The notes under the pieces are model-generated. The model ran no database searches. It was given only the letters and a program-made list of their open reading frames with translations, and was not told the DNA's origin. A DNA stretch of 64,000 nucleotides, from NCBI RefSeq assembly GCF_000758305.1, contig NZ_CP009458.1:3720001-3784000 (forward strand), read 5' to 3'. The DNA is from Cedecea neteri. Lineage in GTDB: Bacteria; Pseudomonadota; Gammaproteobacteria; Enterobacterales; Enterobacteriaceae. Shown here in pieces: positions 35,059 to 43,845 of the stretch. The first letter of the stretch is position 1. Each line of letters starts with the position of its first letter. A program made the translations under genes and the position numbers.

Positions 35059-35589
35059 GTGTCCGATAACCACCTTCATTTCAAAAACGTCACCGGTTTC
35101 TTTTACCGTGCCGTTCCGACGGAGTTCCTCAGCAGCGTGCTGTCGCGCAGTCGGCCCGAGTCCCCAGGACGTTATCATCGGCCAGGACAAACAATTCTTT
35201 ATATGAGTCCGGTAAGTGAGTGGGCAACGCTCGCAGTTGCCGCCCATATGCGAAAGGACGGCAAACCGCGGGTGCTTGTCCCACTGTATGTCGAAGGTGC
35301 GCGGGTGTTAGACCAGCGAGACGAATATTCCTGTCTGGCTTTAGGCATTAACCGCGATCTGTCTAATCACTGCTGGCTCAGCGCCCTGCAGCAAAATATT
35401 GAACCGCCTTCCTGGCAAAACGCTGACCAGGCGCGCGTCTCCAACGCCGATGGCATTATCGACCGCTCCCGAGGCATTCCCGACGGCTGGCATTTGAATT
35501 TATTTCGCTGGAATGCGTTGGGCGGCCCGACGGTAACTGTGTGCGGTGAACCGATTCCCGTTCCGCTGCCGGAGAGTTTGGGTTTATAG
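35059..35589 (+). CDS. RES-domain protein without an adjacent antitoxin
   Basis: A 176-residue RES protein from a GTG start. The conserved residues are visible: Arg in FYRAVP, the GRYHRPGQTILYMSP strand with Tyr, then SEWATLAVAAH with the conserved Glu, and the ending VTVCGEPIPVPLPES. RES toxins degrade NAD and are normally encoded just after an Xre/MbcA-type antitoxin. None is found in the 470 bp upstream or downstream. It may be a solitary, harmless or differently controlled member. Confidence 0.75.
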   Translation: MSDNHLHFKNVTGFFYRAVPTEFLSSVLSRSRPESPGRYHRPGQTILYMSPVSEWATLAVAAHMRKDGKPRVLVPLYVEGARVLDQRDEYSCLALGINRDLSNHCWLSALQQNIEPPSWQNADQARVSNADGIIDRSRGIPDGWHLNLFRWNALGGPTVTVCGEPIPVPLPESLGL

Positions 35590-35643
35590 AGAATGACGCT
35601 GAGCACGCCCTAAATGAAATGTGCTGGCAGAATTCGCCGTCAT

Positions 35644-36714
35644 CTATGCGCTATATTTTGCCAGTTCCGCTTCGGGCATACCGACAGCGCGAGCCACATG
35701 GCAAATCTGTTGCCAGCTATTGGTATCAATTGGAATGCCCTGTTGCTGACGCTCCATTCGCTGAATCTCTTCCCACTCGCCGGGCACTAGGATAGGTTGT
35801 TCTCCGGGTTGCGGGGAGTTTTTTACCCAATCAATAAAACGTTGGGCCTCCTGTTGCATCTCTGGGGCATCGAAAGCCGCCGGATCTAATAGCACGCTGG
35901 TCATACAGTTAAAAATGGCCGCCTGGGACGTTTGCAATGAATGAGGGTGCGTCGTTTGCCCCCCGGACACGGCTCCGCCAAGCACCTCACACATCACCGC
36001 CAGGGCATAACCTTTATGTAAACCAAATGCCAATAGTGAACCAAAAGGCGACTCGTGCATCACCCCGGGGTTGTTTGTTGGCAGACCATGACTATCGATC
36101 AGATTCCCTTCAGCGACCGAAACGCCTTTGTTCCATGCCACGCGGGTTTTACCGTAAGCAATTCCGCTGGTGGCAAAATCCAGCAGCAGCGGCGCTTTGC
36201 CGGAACGAGGAAATACCGCACAGAACGGATTGGTCCCAAAACGGCGATCGCTGCCATTAAACGGCGCAACCATGGGGTCACCCACGACATTGACGAAATG
36301 AAACGAGATAAACCCAGCCCTGGCACACATTTCAGCCCAATGGCCAATACGGCCAATATGGTGTGAATTCCGCAGTGCGATAGCGCACATTCCCAGTTTC
36401 CGCGTGCGCTGAATCGCCAAATCCATAGCATCCGCAGCCATCACCTGCCCAAAGCCCTGCTGACCATCCACGGTCAGCACTGCCCCTGCATCTTTGACCA
36501 CCAGCAATGTTTTATTCTGCTGCAATAATCCCTGGTCTCTCGCTGCAATATAGCCTGGGATCATGCCCACACCATGAGAGTCGTGGCCAGCCAGATTTGC
36601 CGCCACCAGATGATCGGCAATTTTTTGCGCCTCTGCTCTGTGGCTCCCGGCATATATCCACAGATTGAAGACCAACTGATGCAATCGATCGGGGGCAATT
36701 CGAATCTCGTTCAT
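35644..36714 (-). CDS. Ldh2/HcxB-type NAD(P)-dependent 2-hydroxycarboxylate dehydrogenase
   Basis: A 356-residue member of the malate/L-sulpholactate dehydrogenase-like fold. It parallels E. coli HcxB (YbiC): VADHLVAANLAGHDSHGVGMIP, LRNSHHIGRIGHWAE with the catalytic His, FGTNPFCAVFPR, DFATSGIAYGKTRVA. The ATG at 36714 has GGAG eight bases upstream; longer starts lack it. It lies downstream of the LysR gene on the same strand and next to the divergent catabolic operon, so it probably handles a keto or hydroxy acid from that pathway. Confidence 0.88.
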   Translation of the reverse strand: MNEIRIAPDRLHQLVFNLWIYAGSHRAEAQKIADHLVAANLAGHDSHGVGMIPGYIAARDQGLLQQNKTLLVVKDAGAVLTVDGQQGFGQVMAADAMDLAIQRTRKLGMCAIALRNSHHIGRIGHWAEMCARAGFISFHFVNVVGDPMVAPFNGSDRRFGTNPFCAVFPRSGKAPLLLDFATSGIAYGKTRVAWNKGVSVAEGNLIDSHGLPTNNPGVMHESPFGSLLAFGLHKGYALAVMCEVLGGAVSGGQTTHPHSLQTSQAAIFNCMTSVLLDPAAFDAPEMQQEAQRFIDWVKNSPQPGEQPILVPGEWEEIQRMERQQQGIPIDTNSWQQICHVARAVGMPEAELAKYSA

Positions 36715-36824
36715 CGCTTTCACTCCATCTTTGGTGTTCATTGCAACGGATATGTCATAACGGAATTTCTGTAGTTGATCCACTCACCTTTTTACTGACG
36801 CAGATATTTGCCTTAACGGTGCTC

Positions 36825-37742
36825 TCAATAATTCCATTTTGGGCTCGCGACGGTATTTTTCTTTAACAGGCTGCGAAACTCTTTCAGATACGGTTCATTA
36901 CTGCGGCCGCGTTTACAAATAGCAGAAAACGGTGACTGGAAGCCAAACTCATTGGGCAGTAATACACGCAGACGGTTCTCTTTTATCCACGGCCAGGCAT
37001 AATGTTCGGGGAGATAGCCAATATACTTTCCGGAGAGGATCAGCAGCAGTTGGGCGTCCACCGTTTCCACCGTCGCGCTGCCTTTACTGAATCCCCGTCG
37101 CCGTAAATCGCCCGCGTTCCAGTAGCTACGGGTGACCAACGGGCACTGGCTGATCTTGTCTTTGTCGAGTTGATGGCTAAAAAACATCGGGTTCAGATCG
37201 CTGCAATAGAGCCAGTGCTGCTCGCGATACAGCGGTTCACTGATGATATTATTGACCTGGGAATTGTAGCTGCCGATGGCAAGGTCAATATGGTTGTTGA
37301 GCACGCCGCTAATCTGTTCCGCCGGAGTACGAATAATCAGTTTGATATGTATATAGGGAAATTTATCAATAAAGCTGCGTAACACCACCGGCAGCGACAG
37401 CGCGGTTTCTGTTTCCATCGAATCGAGCGCCGAGATACAAAGCGTCCCGCTATGCTCCCCCTTCAACAACGACGACTGCCGCTCCAGTTCGTGCAGTTCA
37501 CCTAAAACGCGGATCGCTTGTTGTAAAAATTGCTGTCCTTTTTCCGTCAGCGAAAAACCACCCCGCCCACGCTGACACAAACTGAAACCAAGCTGCCCTT
37601 CCAGTTGTGACATCGCATTACTGATGGCCGAAACCGAAATGCCCAGTTCCTGCTGAGCGCGATTAAAACTCTCCAGCCGCGCGACCGTTTCGAAAACCTG
37701 TAACTGCCGGATATTGAGGCTACTGTCGTTTTGCATCGTCAT
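36825..37742 (-). CDS. LysR-family regulator of the catabolic island
   Basis: A 305-residue regulator: helix-turn-helix at about 12-70 (LQVFETVARLESFNRAQQEL, SVSAISNAMSQLEGQLG) and a periplasmic-binding-like effector domain (about 95-300). It is divergent from the ureohydrolase operon across a 109-bp gap, the usual LysR layout. The first gene downstream of it on its own strand is the Ldh2-type dehydrogenase. The inducer is presumably the transported compound. Confidence 0.92.
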   Translation of the reverse strand: MTMQNDSSLNIRQLQVFETVARLESFNRAQQELGISVSAISNAMSQLEGQLGFSLCQRGRGGFSLTEKGQQFLQQAIRVLGELHELERQSSLLKGEHSGTLCISALDSMETETALSLPVVLRSFIDKFPYIHIKLIIRTPAEQISGVLNNHIDLAIGSYNSQVNNIISEPLYREQHWLYCSDLNPMFFSHQLDKDKISQCPLVTRSYWNAGDLRRRGFSKGSATVETVDAQLLLILSGKYIGYLPEHYAWPWIKENRLRVLLPNEFGFQSPFSAICKRGRSNEPYLKEFRSLLKKNTVASPKWNY

Positions 37743-37851
37743 TAGTTCACAAAAAGATGAAGTAATTATTTATAACAGACGATTTAACATCCCGTACAAT
37801 TTTCACACTATCCCTCCTGTTACGTTTTGTCCGTCATCTTCAGGAGCTAAA

Positions 37852-38802
37852 ATGGATAGCCATTTTCATCAACCGCAAAGTGGCAACGAAATGCCACGAT
37901 TCGCAGGCCGTGCAACAATGATGCGCCTGCCATTTGTTGAAGATTTACAAAGCCTTGACGCTGCCTTTGTTGGCATACCGCTGGATATCGGCACCTCACA
38001 ACGTTCCGGGACACGCTACGGACCGCGCTATATTCGCGCCGAATCAGTGATGATCCGCCCGTATAATATGGCCACCGGCGCCGCGCCGTTTGACTCGTTA
38101 TCCGTTGCAGATATCGGCGATGTCCCGATTAACACCTACAGTTTGCTCAAATCGGTGCAGATTATTGAGGATTACTACACTGGTTTAAATCGTTATCCGC
38201 TGATCCCTCTCACCCTTGGTGGTGACCACACTATCACTCTGCCTATTCTGCGGGCATTGACCAAAAAACATGGCCCCGTGGGGTTGATACATGTTGATGC
38301 CCACACCGACACCAATGATGAAATGTTCGGTGAAAAAATTGCTCACGGCACCACATTCCGACGCGCCGTCGAAGAAGGATTGCTGGATCTTAAGCGCGTG
38401 GTGCAGATTGGCCAGCGCGCCCAGGGCTACGCTGCCGGTGATTTTCAGTGGGGTGTTGATCGGGGTTTCCGTCTGGTGCAGGCCGAACAGTGCTGGCATA
38501 AATCACTGTCCCCGTTAATGGCTGAAGTCCGCCAGCAGATGGGGGACGGACCGGTTTACCTTAGCTTTGACATCGACAGTCTGGATCCTATCTGGGCACC
38601 CGGAACCGGCACACCGGAGGTGGGTGGACTGACCTCGATTCAGGCCTTAGAGATTGTACGCGGCTGCCGTGGACTGAATCTGATTGGCAGCGATCTGGTC
38701 GAAGTCTCTCCTCCTTATGATGTCAGCGGCAATACCTCTCAACTGGCCGCAAACCTCCTGTACGAAATGCTCTGTGTATTACCCGGCGTAAAATACCAAT
38801 AG
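37852..38802 (+). CDS. Ureohydrolase (agmatinase/guanidino-acid hydrolase family)
   Basis: A 316-residue Mn-dependent ureohydrolase releasing urea from a guanidino compound. All three metal motifs are intact: GGDHT (about 120), HVDAHTDT (about 147) and SFDIDSLDP (about 238). The frame is open 46 codons upstream, but the ATG at 37852 has AGGAG in front. SpeB family members accept agmatine, guanidinobutyrate, guanidinopropionate or guanidine; the sequence alone does not settle which. It leads a seven-gene operon with an amino-acid transporter, so an arginine-like compound is likely. Confidence 0.9.
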   Translation: MDSHFHQPQSGNEMPRFAGRATMMRLPFVEDLQSLDAAFVGIPLDIGTSQRSGTRYGPRYIRAESVMIRPYNMATGAAPFDSLSVADIGDVPINTYSLLKSVQIIEDYYTGLNRYPLIPLTLGGDHTITLPILRALTKKHGPVGLIHVDAHTDTNDEMFGEKIAHGTTFRRAVEEGLLDLKRVVQIGQRAQGYAAGDFQWGVDRGFRLVQAEQCWHKSLSPLMAEVRQQMGDGPVYLSFDIDSLDPIWAPGTGTPEVGGLTSIQALEIVRGCRGLNLIGSDLVEVSPPYDVSGNTSQLAANLLYEMLCVLPGVKYQ

Positions 38803-38812
38803 GGGTGTTGTC

Positions 38813-39676
38813 ATGCAGCTCAATATCTTTCGCACTCTTTGGGGGGTGACAACGCCCTGGCCACAAACCTTAAGTGAATTAAAAAGCGTCGGTTGCTGCG
38901 GGATTGAAGCACGCGTACCGTCCACCGCTGAAGAACTGCAAAACCTCGCCGGGCGTCTGTTGACCGCAGAGCTGGAGTATATCGCGATTGTGTTTAGCGG
39001 CGGTGGCGTGATTCCTGCCCAGCACGAAACCCCGGAACATCATCTGGAGCGGCTAAAAGAACGTTTCGTGGCTGCAAAAATACTGAACCCGCGCTTTGTT
39101 AATCTGCTCGCCGGCAACGATCGCTGGCCGCTGGCTCAGCAGGTAGATTTTCTCGGCAAAGTGCATGAGATGGCCTCCGATATCGGCCTGGTTTGCAGTT
39201 TTGAAACTCACCGGGCGACATCGCTATACAGTCCATGGCTGACGCTCGACATTATCCGACAACTACCGCAGCTACGTTTCACCGCCGATATCAGTCACTG
39301 GATTGTCGTCAGTGAGCGTTTGCTGAACGACCCCTGCGACGATTTCAGCACTTTTATCGAGCGCGTCCATCATGTGCAGGCCCGTGCAGGTTATGACCAG
39401 GGGCCGCAGATCCCTCATCCTGCCGCGCCGGAATATCAGGACGCGTTAGCGTTCCAGCAAAAGTTCTGGATGAAAATCTGGCACTCACAGCGTAAGCGTG
39501 GTTACACGCAAACCACACTGACGCCGGAATTTGGCCCGGATGGCTACCTTCATCACCTGCCCTTTACCAACGTACCGGTTGCCGACTTATGGTCGCTGAA
39601 TGCCTGGATGGCCCGGTATCAACAGCAGCAATTTCGCCAGTTTTTATCACTAACTGAAAAGGAAATGCAGCAATGA
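38813..39676 (+). CDS. TIM-barrel sugar phosphate isomerase/epimerase-like protein
   Basis: A 287-residue AP-endonuclease-2-superfamily protein. Candidate metal ligands of this fold are present: Glu in CSFETHRAT (about 127), Asp/His in FTADISHW (about 161), a His in VHHVQARAG and a final Glu in LTPEFGPDGY (about 243). Reaction unknown; isomerisation or epimerisation of a hydroxylated intermediate is typical. It lies 10 bp after the ureohydrolase and overlaps the oxygenase gene by 4 bp. Confidence 0.8.
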   Translation: MQLNIFRTLWGVTTPWPQTLSELKSVGCCGIEARVPSTAEELQNLAGRLLTAELEYIAIVFSGGGVIPAQHETPEHHLERLKERFVAAKILNPRFVNLLAGNDRWPLAQQVDFLGKVHEMASDIGLVCSFETHRATSLYSPWLTLDIIRQLPQLRFTADISHWIVVSERLLNDPCDDFSTFIERVHHVQARAGYDQGPQIPHPAAPEYQDALAFQQKFWMKIWHSQRKRGYTQTTLTPEFGPDGYLHHLPFTNVPVADLWSLNAWMARYQQQQFRQFLSLTEKEMQQ

Positions 39677-40758
39677 ACAGCATAAGACACGCATTCACCG
39701 AACTCCCCACCATCGATATCAGCGATCTGACCAGTGACGATTTGGCTAAGCGCCAGGCCGTTGCCGATGCGATAGGCAAATCATCGCGTGAAGTCGGGTT
39801 TTTCTACGTCACTGGCCACGGTATCGCACCAGAGCTGATTGCCGGGATCCGTGCTGCGGCGAAACAGGTCTTCGCCATGTCGATGGAAGAAAAGATGGCC
39901 TATTACATCGGCCATTCAAAAAGCCATAAAGGTTATGTCCCGGAAGGGGAAGAGATCTACGGCTCCGGTAAACCAGACCATAAAGAAGCCTTTGATATCG
40001 GTTTCCAGGCTGCTGACGATCACCCGTTTGTTGTCGCCGGCACGCCGCTTATCGGCACTAACGAGTGGCCAGCGTTACCGGAGTTTAAATCCCGGATCCT
40101 CGCCTACTATGAAGCGGTCTTTGCCCTTGGCCACCGTCTGTTTGACGCTTTTGCCCTCGCGCTTGGTTTACCAGAGGGATATTTCAAGTCGATGGTCACC
40201 TGCCCGCCCGCGAAACTGCGGCTGATCCACTACCCCTTTGATGCAAGTGCCGAAGACTTTCCTGGCATTGGCGCACACACCGATTATGAATGCTTCACGC
40301 TGCTGCTGGCCGATCAACCAGGGCTTGAAGTGCTCAATGAAGACAGCGTGTGGATAGATGCCCCGCCGGTGAAAAACGCGGCCGGGGAAGAAGCCTTCGT
40401 GATCAATATTGGCGACATGCTGGAGGTGCTAAGCGCAGGCACCTTTATTGCCACTGCCCATCGTGTACGCAAGGTGCCACAGGAACGCTACTCCTTCCCG
40501 CTGTTTTTCGCCTGCGACTACCACACTCTTATCCGCCCGCTGCCGAACTTTTTGGCTGCCGGTGAAGCCAGTGAATACCAGGAGTTGAGTATCGGCGAGC
40601 ATATGTGGAGCCAGGCATTACAGACCTATCGCTACCTGCGCGAGAAAGTGGCCAAAGGCGAACTCCAGTTACCGGAGAGAGCCAGGGGCACAAACACATT
40701 TGGTCATTTGAAAAAACAAGCCCAACAAAAAACCACAATAATACATGAGGATAAATGA
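39673..40758 (+). CDS. Isopenicillin N synthase-like Fe(II)/2-oxoglutarate oxygenase
   Basis: A 361-residue oxygenase. The N-terminal DIOX_N region carries VGFFYVTGHGI (about 40), and the double-stranded beta-helix contains the iron triad: GAHTDYECFTLL (His-x-Asp, about 202-204) and ATAHRVRKVPQERYSFP (distal His and the R-x-S co-substrate site, about 258-271). Some family members hydroxylate arginine or homoarginine and release guanidine. Coupled by ATGA overlaps to the genes on both sides. Predicted to activate the imported guanidino compound by hydroxylation. Confidence 0.88.
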   Translation: MNSIRHAFTELPTIDISDLTSDDLAKRQAVADAIGKSSREVGFFYVTGHGIAPELIAGIRAAAKQVFAMSMEEKMAYYIGHSKSHKGYVPEGEEIYGSGKPDHKEAFDIGFQAADDHPFVVAGTPLIGTNEWPALPEFKSRILAYYEAVFALGHRLFDAFALALGLPEGYFKSMVTCPPAKLRLIHYPFDASAEDFPGIGAHTDYECFTLLLADQPGLEVLNEDSVWIDAPPVKNAAGEEAFVINIGDMLEVLSAGTFIATAHRVRKVPQERYSFPLFFACDYHTLIRPLPNFLAAGEASEYQELSIGEHMWSQALQTYRYLREKVAKGELQLPERARGTNTFGHLKKQAQQKTTIIHEDK

Positions 40759-41561
40759 TGAATAGCGCCTTAAAAAAAGTCTCGTCCCGCGTGGCGTTAG
40801 CGCTTATCGCCAGCGTATGTTTTTCCCCTTTGGCCCAGTCGGCGGAGCTGCTGACCAACGGTGTATTTAAGGTTGGGATGGAGGTCACTTACCCACCGTT
40901 TGAATCCTATGACAGCAATAACAATATCGTCGGTTTTGACCCGGAATTTTCAGCCCTGATTGCCGGGCAGTTAAAAGCCAAACCACAGCTGATCGACACC
41001 AAATTCACCAGTCTGATCCTGGGGATAGGCAAGAAGTATGACGCGGTCATCTCCGGTATGTACGTTACTCCGGAACGCCAGAAACAGGCCGACGCGATTC
41101 CGTATGCCCTTTCCGGGGCTTCGATTATCGCCCTGAAAGGTGGCCCGGTGCAGCCGAAAACGGAAGATGAACTCTGCGGCCTAAAAGTCGGGCTACAGCA
41201 AGGCACGTCGTGGGTGGACAGCCTGAAGAAACACTCGGATGAATACTGTACGCCGAACGGGAAACCGGCCATCACTATTCTGGAGTTCCCAACGGCACCG
41301 GAAGCGTCTCAAGCCCTGCTGTCGCAGAACACTAACGCGCAGCTTGAAATCGCCCCTGCTGCGCAAATTCTCGTGGATAAAAGCCGTGGCCGTTTAGCGA
41401 TTAGCTCCACGCGTCTGGTCTATCCGATGCCACTGGGGATTTACGTTGCAAAAGGAAATACCCAACTGGTTGATGCCATTAAATCCGCGTTGGTGACGTT
41501 AAAAGCCAACGGAAAATATGCAGACATTATTAAGAAATACAACTTAGAAAGTATCGATTAA
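40755..41561 (+). CDS. Polar amino-acid ABC transporter substrate-binding protein
   Basis: A 268-residue periplasmic protein with a signal peptide (SSRVALALIASVCFSPLAQSA). SBP family 3 motifs: KVGMEVTYPPFESYDSNN and GFDPEFSALIAGQL. Two cysteines (in DELCGLK and DEYCTPN) probably form a disulphide. Family 3 binds polar amino acids such as arginine, histidine or glutamine. The start overlaps the oxygenase stop (ATGA). Confidence 0.92.
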   Translation: MMNSALKKVSSRVALALIASVCFSPLAQSAELLTNGVFKVGMEVTYPPFESYDSNNNIVGFDPEFSALIAGQLKAKPQLIDTKFTSLILGIGKKYDAVISGMYVTPERQKQADAIPYALSGASIIALKGGPVQPKTEDELCGLKVGLQQGTSWVDSLKKHSDEYCTPNGKPAITILEFPTAPEASQALLSQNTNAQLEIAPAAQILVDKSRGRLAISSTRLVYPMPLGIYVAKGNTQLVDAIKSALVTLKANGKYADIIKKYNLESID

Positions 41562-41592
41562 GACAATCAATTATTGAGCAACAGGAGTCGAT

Positions 41593-43110
41593 ATGGCGTT
41601 CGATTGGGGATATTTTTTTTCGTTATTTAGCATTGGGGCATTCTGGCAGGCGTGTGTGACGGTTATTTTTGTCAGCTCATTATCCTGGTCGATTGGTCTG
41701 GTATTAGGTTTTCTTTTAGCCTGCGCAAAGCTCTCAGCCCCGCGCTGGATTAAGATCCCCGTCGAACTCTATATTTGGTTTTTCCGCAGTGTGCCCTTAA
41801 TGGTACTGCTGGTGTTCGTCTACAACTTGCCGCAGCTGTTCCCGGTGACGCAGCCGCTTCTTGGGGTGCCGTTTATCGCCGGGCTGGTATCGCTGACCGT
41901 CACGGAAGCCGCTTATATGGCAGAAATTCATCGCGGTGGTTTAATTTCCGTGGCTAAAGGGCAAAGCGAGGCAGGCCACGCATTAAGTTTTAGTTTCACC
42001 GGAATCCAACGCTTAATTATTATTCCGCAGTCGTTTCGCATTGCTCTGCCGACGCTAATTAATGAATACATCACCGTGATTAAATTGAGTTCGATATTGT
42101 CGGTAGTGTCACTGCCCGAATTACTGCTGACCGGCCAGCGTTTATATGCCCAAAATTTCCTTGTCATGGAAACACTGCTTGCGGTGGCCGTTTATTACGT
42201 CATGGTGGTGACGGTATTTACCTGGCTGTTTAAAGCGCTGGAAAACCGGCTGGATATTCAGCGCAAACGCCCACAAACACTGAGCGATGCCGAATGCCTG
42301 ACTCTACGCCAAAGCCTGCCCACGTTGTCGGAAGCAAAAGAATCGGTTTCTACCCGCGGCACGCCTCCAGCCCTTGATTTGCGCGATCTCCGCAAGTCCT
42401 GGGGGCAACATCAGGTGCTGAAAGGCATCAATATGAAGGTCGAGAGTGGTGAGGTAATAAGCATCATCGGCCCATCCGGCTCGGGAAAAACCACGCTTAT
42501 CCGTACTATTAACGCGCTGGAAAACATCGATGCAGGAGAGATCATTCTCTACGGTGAGGACTACCTGAAAGGTAACGCCATTATCGATAAACACCGGCTA
42601 CGCGCGGGCGTACGCAGAATCGGTATGGTCTTCCAGAGTTTTAATTTGTTCCCGCATCGTACAGTGCTCGACAACGTGATGCTTGCTCCGCTGTACCACA
42701 AACTGCTCGACCCGCACGCCGCCCGCGCGCAGGCGCTTGGGCTACTCGATCGCGTAGGGCTTCTGGCGCACGCCAATAAATACCCGAACCAGCTCTCCGG
42801 CGGCCAGCAACAACGTGTCGCCATCGCCAGAGCACTGGCTCTGAAACCGGACATCATGCTGTTTGATGAGCCCACCTCTGCGCTGGATCCTGAACTTGTC
42901 GGCGAAGTGCTAAAGGTGATTCAGTCTCTTGCCCGGGAAGGCATGACGATGTTGATCGTCACGCATGAAATGGACTTCGCGTTATCCATTTCCGACAGAA
43001 TTGTCATTATGGAACATGGCGTGATTCAGGGCGACGTCTCCCCGCAGGTTATCCGCGGCACGGAGCAGTCTCCTTCTCTTAACCGCATCCGTGAATTTAT
43101 GGGAGTCTAG
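41593..43110 (+). CDS. Fused amino-acid ABC transporter permease-ATPase
   Basis: A 505-residue single-chain transporter. Residues about 1-220 are a HisM/GlnP-type permease with about five membrane segments and the EAA-like loop GQSEAGHALSFS. Residues about 260-505 form the ATPase: Walker A GPSGSGKTT, signature LSGGQQQRVA, Walker B IMLFDEPTSALDPE, and the switch His in VTHEMDF. The two are usually separate genes; here a linker of about 40 residues joins them. It works with the binding protein just upstream, as a homodimer. Confidence 0.92.
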   Translation: MAFDWGYFFSLFSIGAFWQACVTVIFVSSLSWSIGLVLGFLLACAKLSAPRWIKIPVELYIWFFRSVPLMVLLVFVYNLPQLFPVTQPLLGVPFIAGLVSLTVTEAAYMAEIHRGGLISVAKGQSEAGHALSFSFTGIQRLIIIPQSFRIALPTLINEYITVIKLSSILSVVSLPELLLTGQRLYAQNFLVMETLLAVAVYYVMVVTVFTWLFKALENRLDIQRKRPQTLSDAECLTLRQSLPTLSEAKESVSTRGTPPALDLRDLRKSWGQHQVLKGINMKVESGEVISIIGPSGSGKTTLIRTINALENIDAGEIILYGEDYLKGNAIIDKHRLRAGVRRIGMVFQSFNLFPHRTVLDNVMLAPLYHKLLDPHAARAQALGLLDRVGLLAHANKYPNQLSGGQQQRVAIARALALKPDIMLFDEPTSALDPELVGEVLKVIQSLAREGMTMLIVTHEMDFALSISDRIVIMEHGVIQGDVSPQVIRGTEQSPSLNRIREFMGV

Positions 43111-43112
43111 TC

Positions 43113-43841
43113 ATGGTTACAGAACAACACCTGCGTCAGCAACTGGCTGCGGCCTACCGCCTGGCGGCAATGTTCGGCTGGGAAGATACCCTTTACACTC
43201 ACTTCTCCGTCCGCCTTCCCGGTGACGGTACGCCGCGCTTTTTAATTAATCCCTTTGGCATGATGTTTGATGAAGTCACGGCCAGTAACCTGATCGTTGT
43301 GGATATGCAAGGCAGGGTCGTGGAAGGCAATGCTCCGGCCAATTCCGCAGGCTTTACCATCCACAGTGCGGTGCATATGGCACGGGAAGACGCCCACTGC
43401 GTAATGCACACGCACACTTTGCCCGGCATGGCCGTCGCCGCCTGTCATGATGGCCTGCTGCAGCTTAATCAAATCAGTACCGAGTTTTACCGGCGCGTTG
43501 GCTACCACCCTTATGAAGGTGTGGCGTTTGATCTCGATGAACGGGAGCGTATTCAACATTCGCTGGGTAACCACATTGCCCTGATCCTGCAAAGCCACGG
43601 CTTGTTATCGGTGGGCCGTACCGTCGCAGATGCGTTTTACATCATGTATTACCTTAACCGCGCCTGTGAAATCCAGATGGCCGCCTCACAGCTGGCACCT
43701 CTCAGCCCGATCCACACCATCGCCCCACACCTCAGTCAACATGCCTGCGAACAGTTAATGGGTGTCGAAGAGGAACGGCAACTGGTCTGGCAGGCGTGGC
43801 TACGTCGTCTTGATCGCATTGATACCTCGTACAAAGGTTAA
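43113..43841 (+). CDS. Class II aldolase/adducin family protein
   Basis: A 242-residue aldolase-like protein: zinc-ligand pattern VMHTHTLPGMAV (about 99-101) and LQSHGLLSVG (about 158). Family members cleave or decarboxylate hydroxylated substrates such as fuculose phosphate. In this operon it may cleave a hydroxylated keto acid produced by the oxygenase. It begins 3 bp after the transporter stop. Confidence 0.85.
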   Translation: MVTEQHLRQQLAAAYRLAAMFGWEDTLYTHFSVRLPGDGTPRFLINPFGMMFDEVTASNLIVVDMQGRVVEGNAPANSAGFTIHSAVHMAREDAHCVMHTHTLPGMAVAACHDGLLQLNQISTEFYRRVGYHPYEGVAFDLDERERIQHSLGNHIALILQSHGLLSVGRTVADAFYIMYYLNRACEIQMAASQLAPLSPIHTIAPHLSQHACEQLMGVEEERQLVWQAWLRRLDRIDTSYKG

Positions 43842-43845
43842 CGTT

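Noticed and set aside
34870..35247. A minus-strand ORF overlapping the RES gene start as a possible antitoxin
   Set aside because: It is mostly antisense to the RES coding region, has no DNA-binding or antitoxin motif, and RES antitoxins are normally co-directional and upstream.
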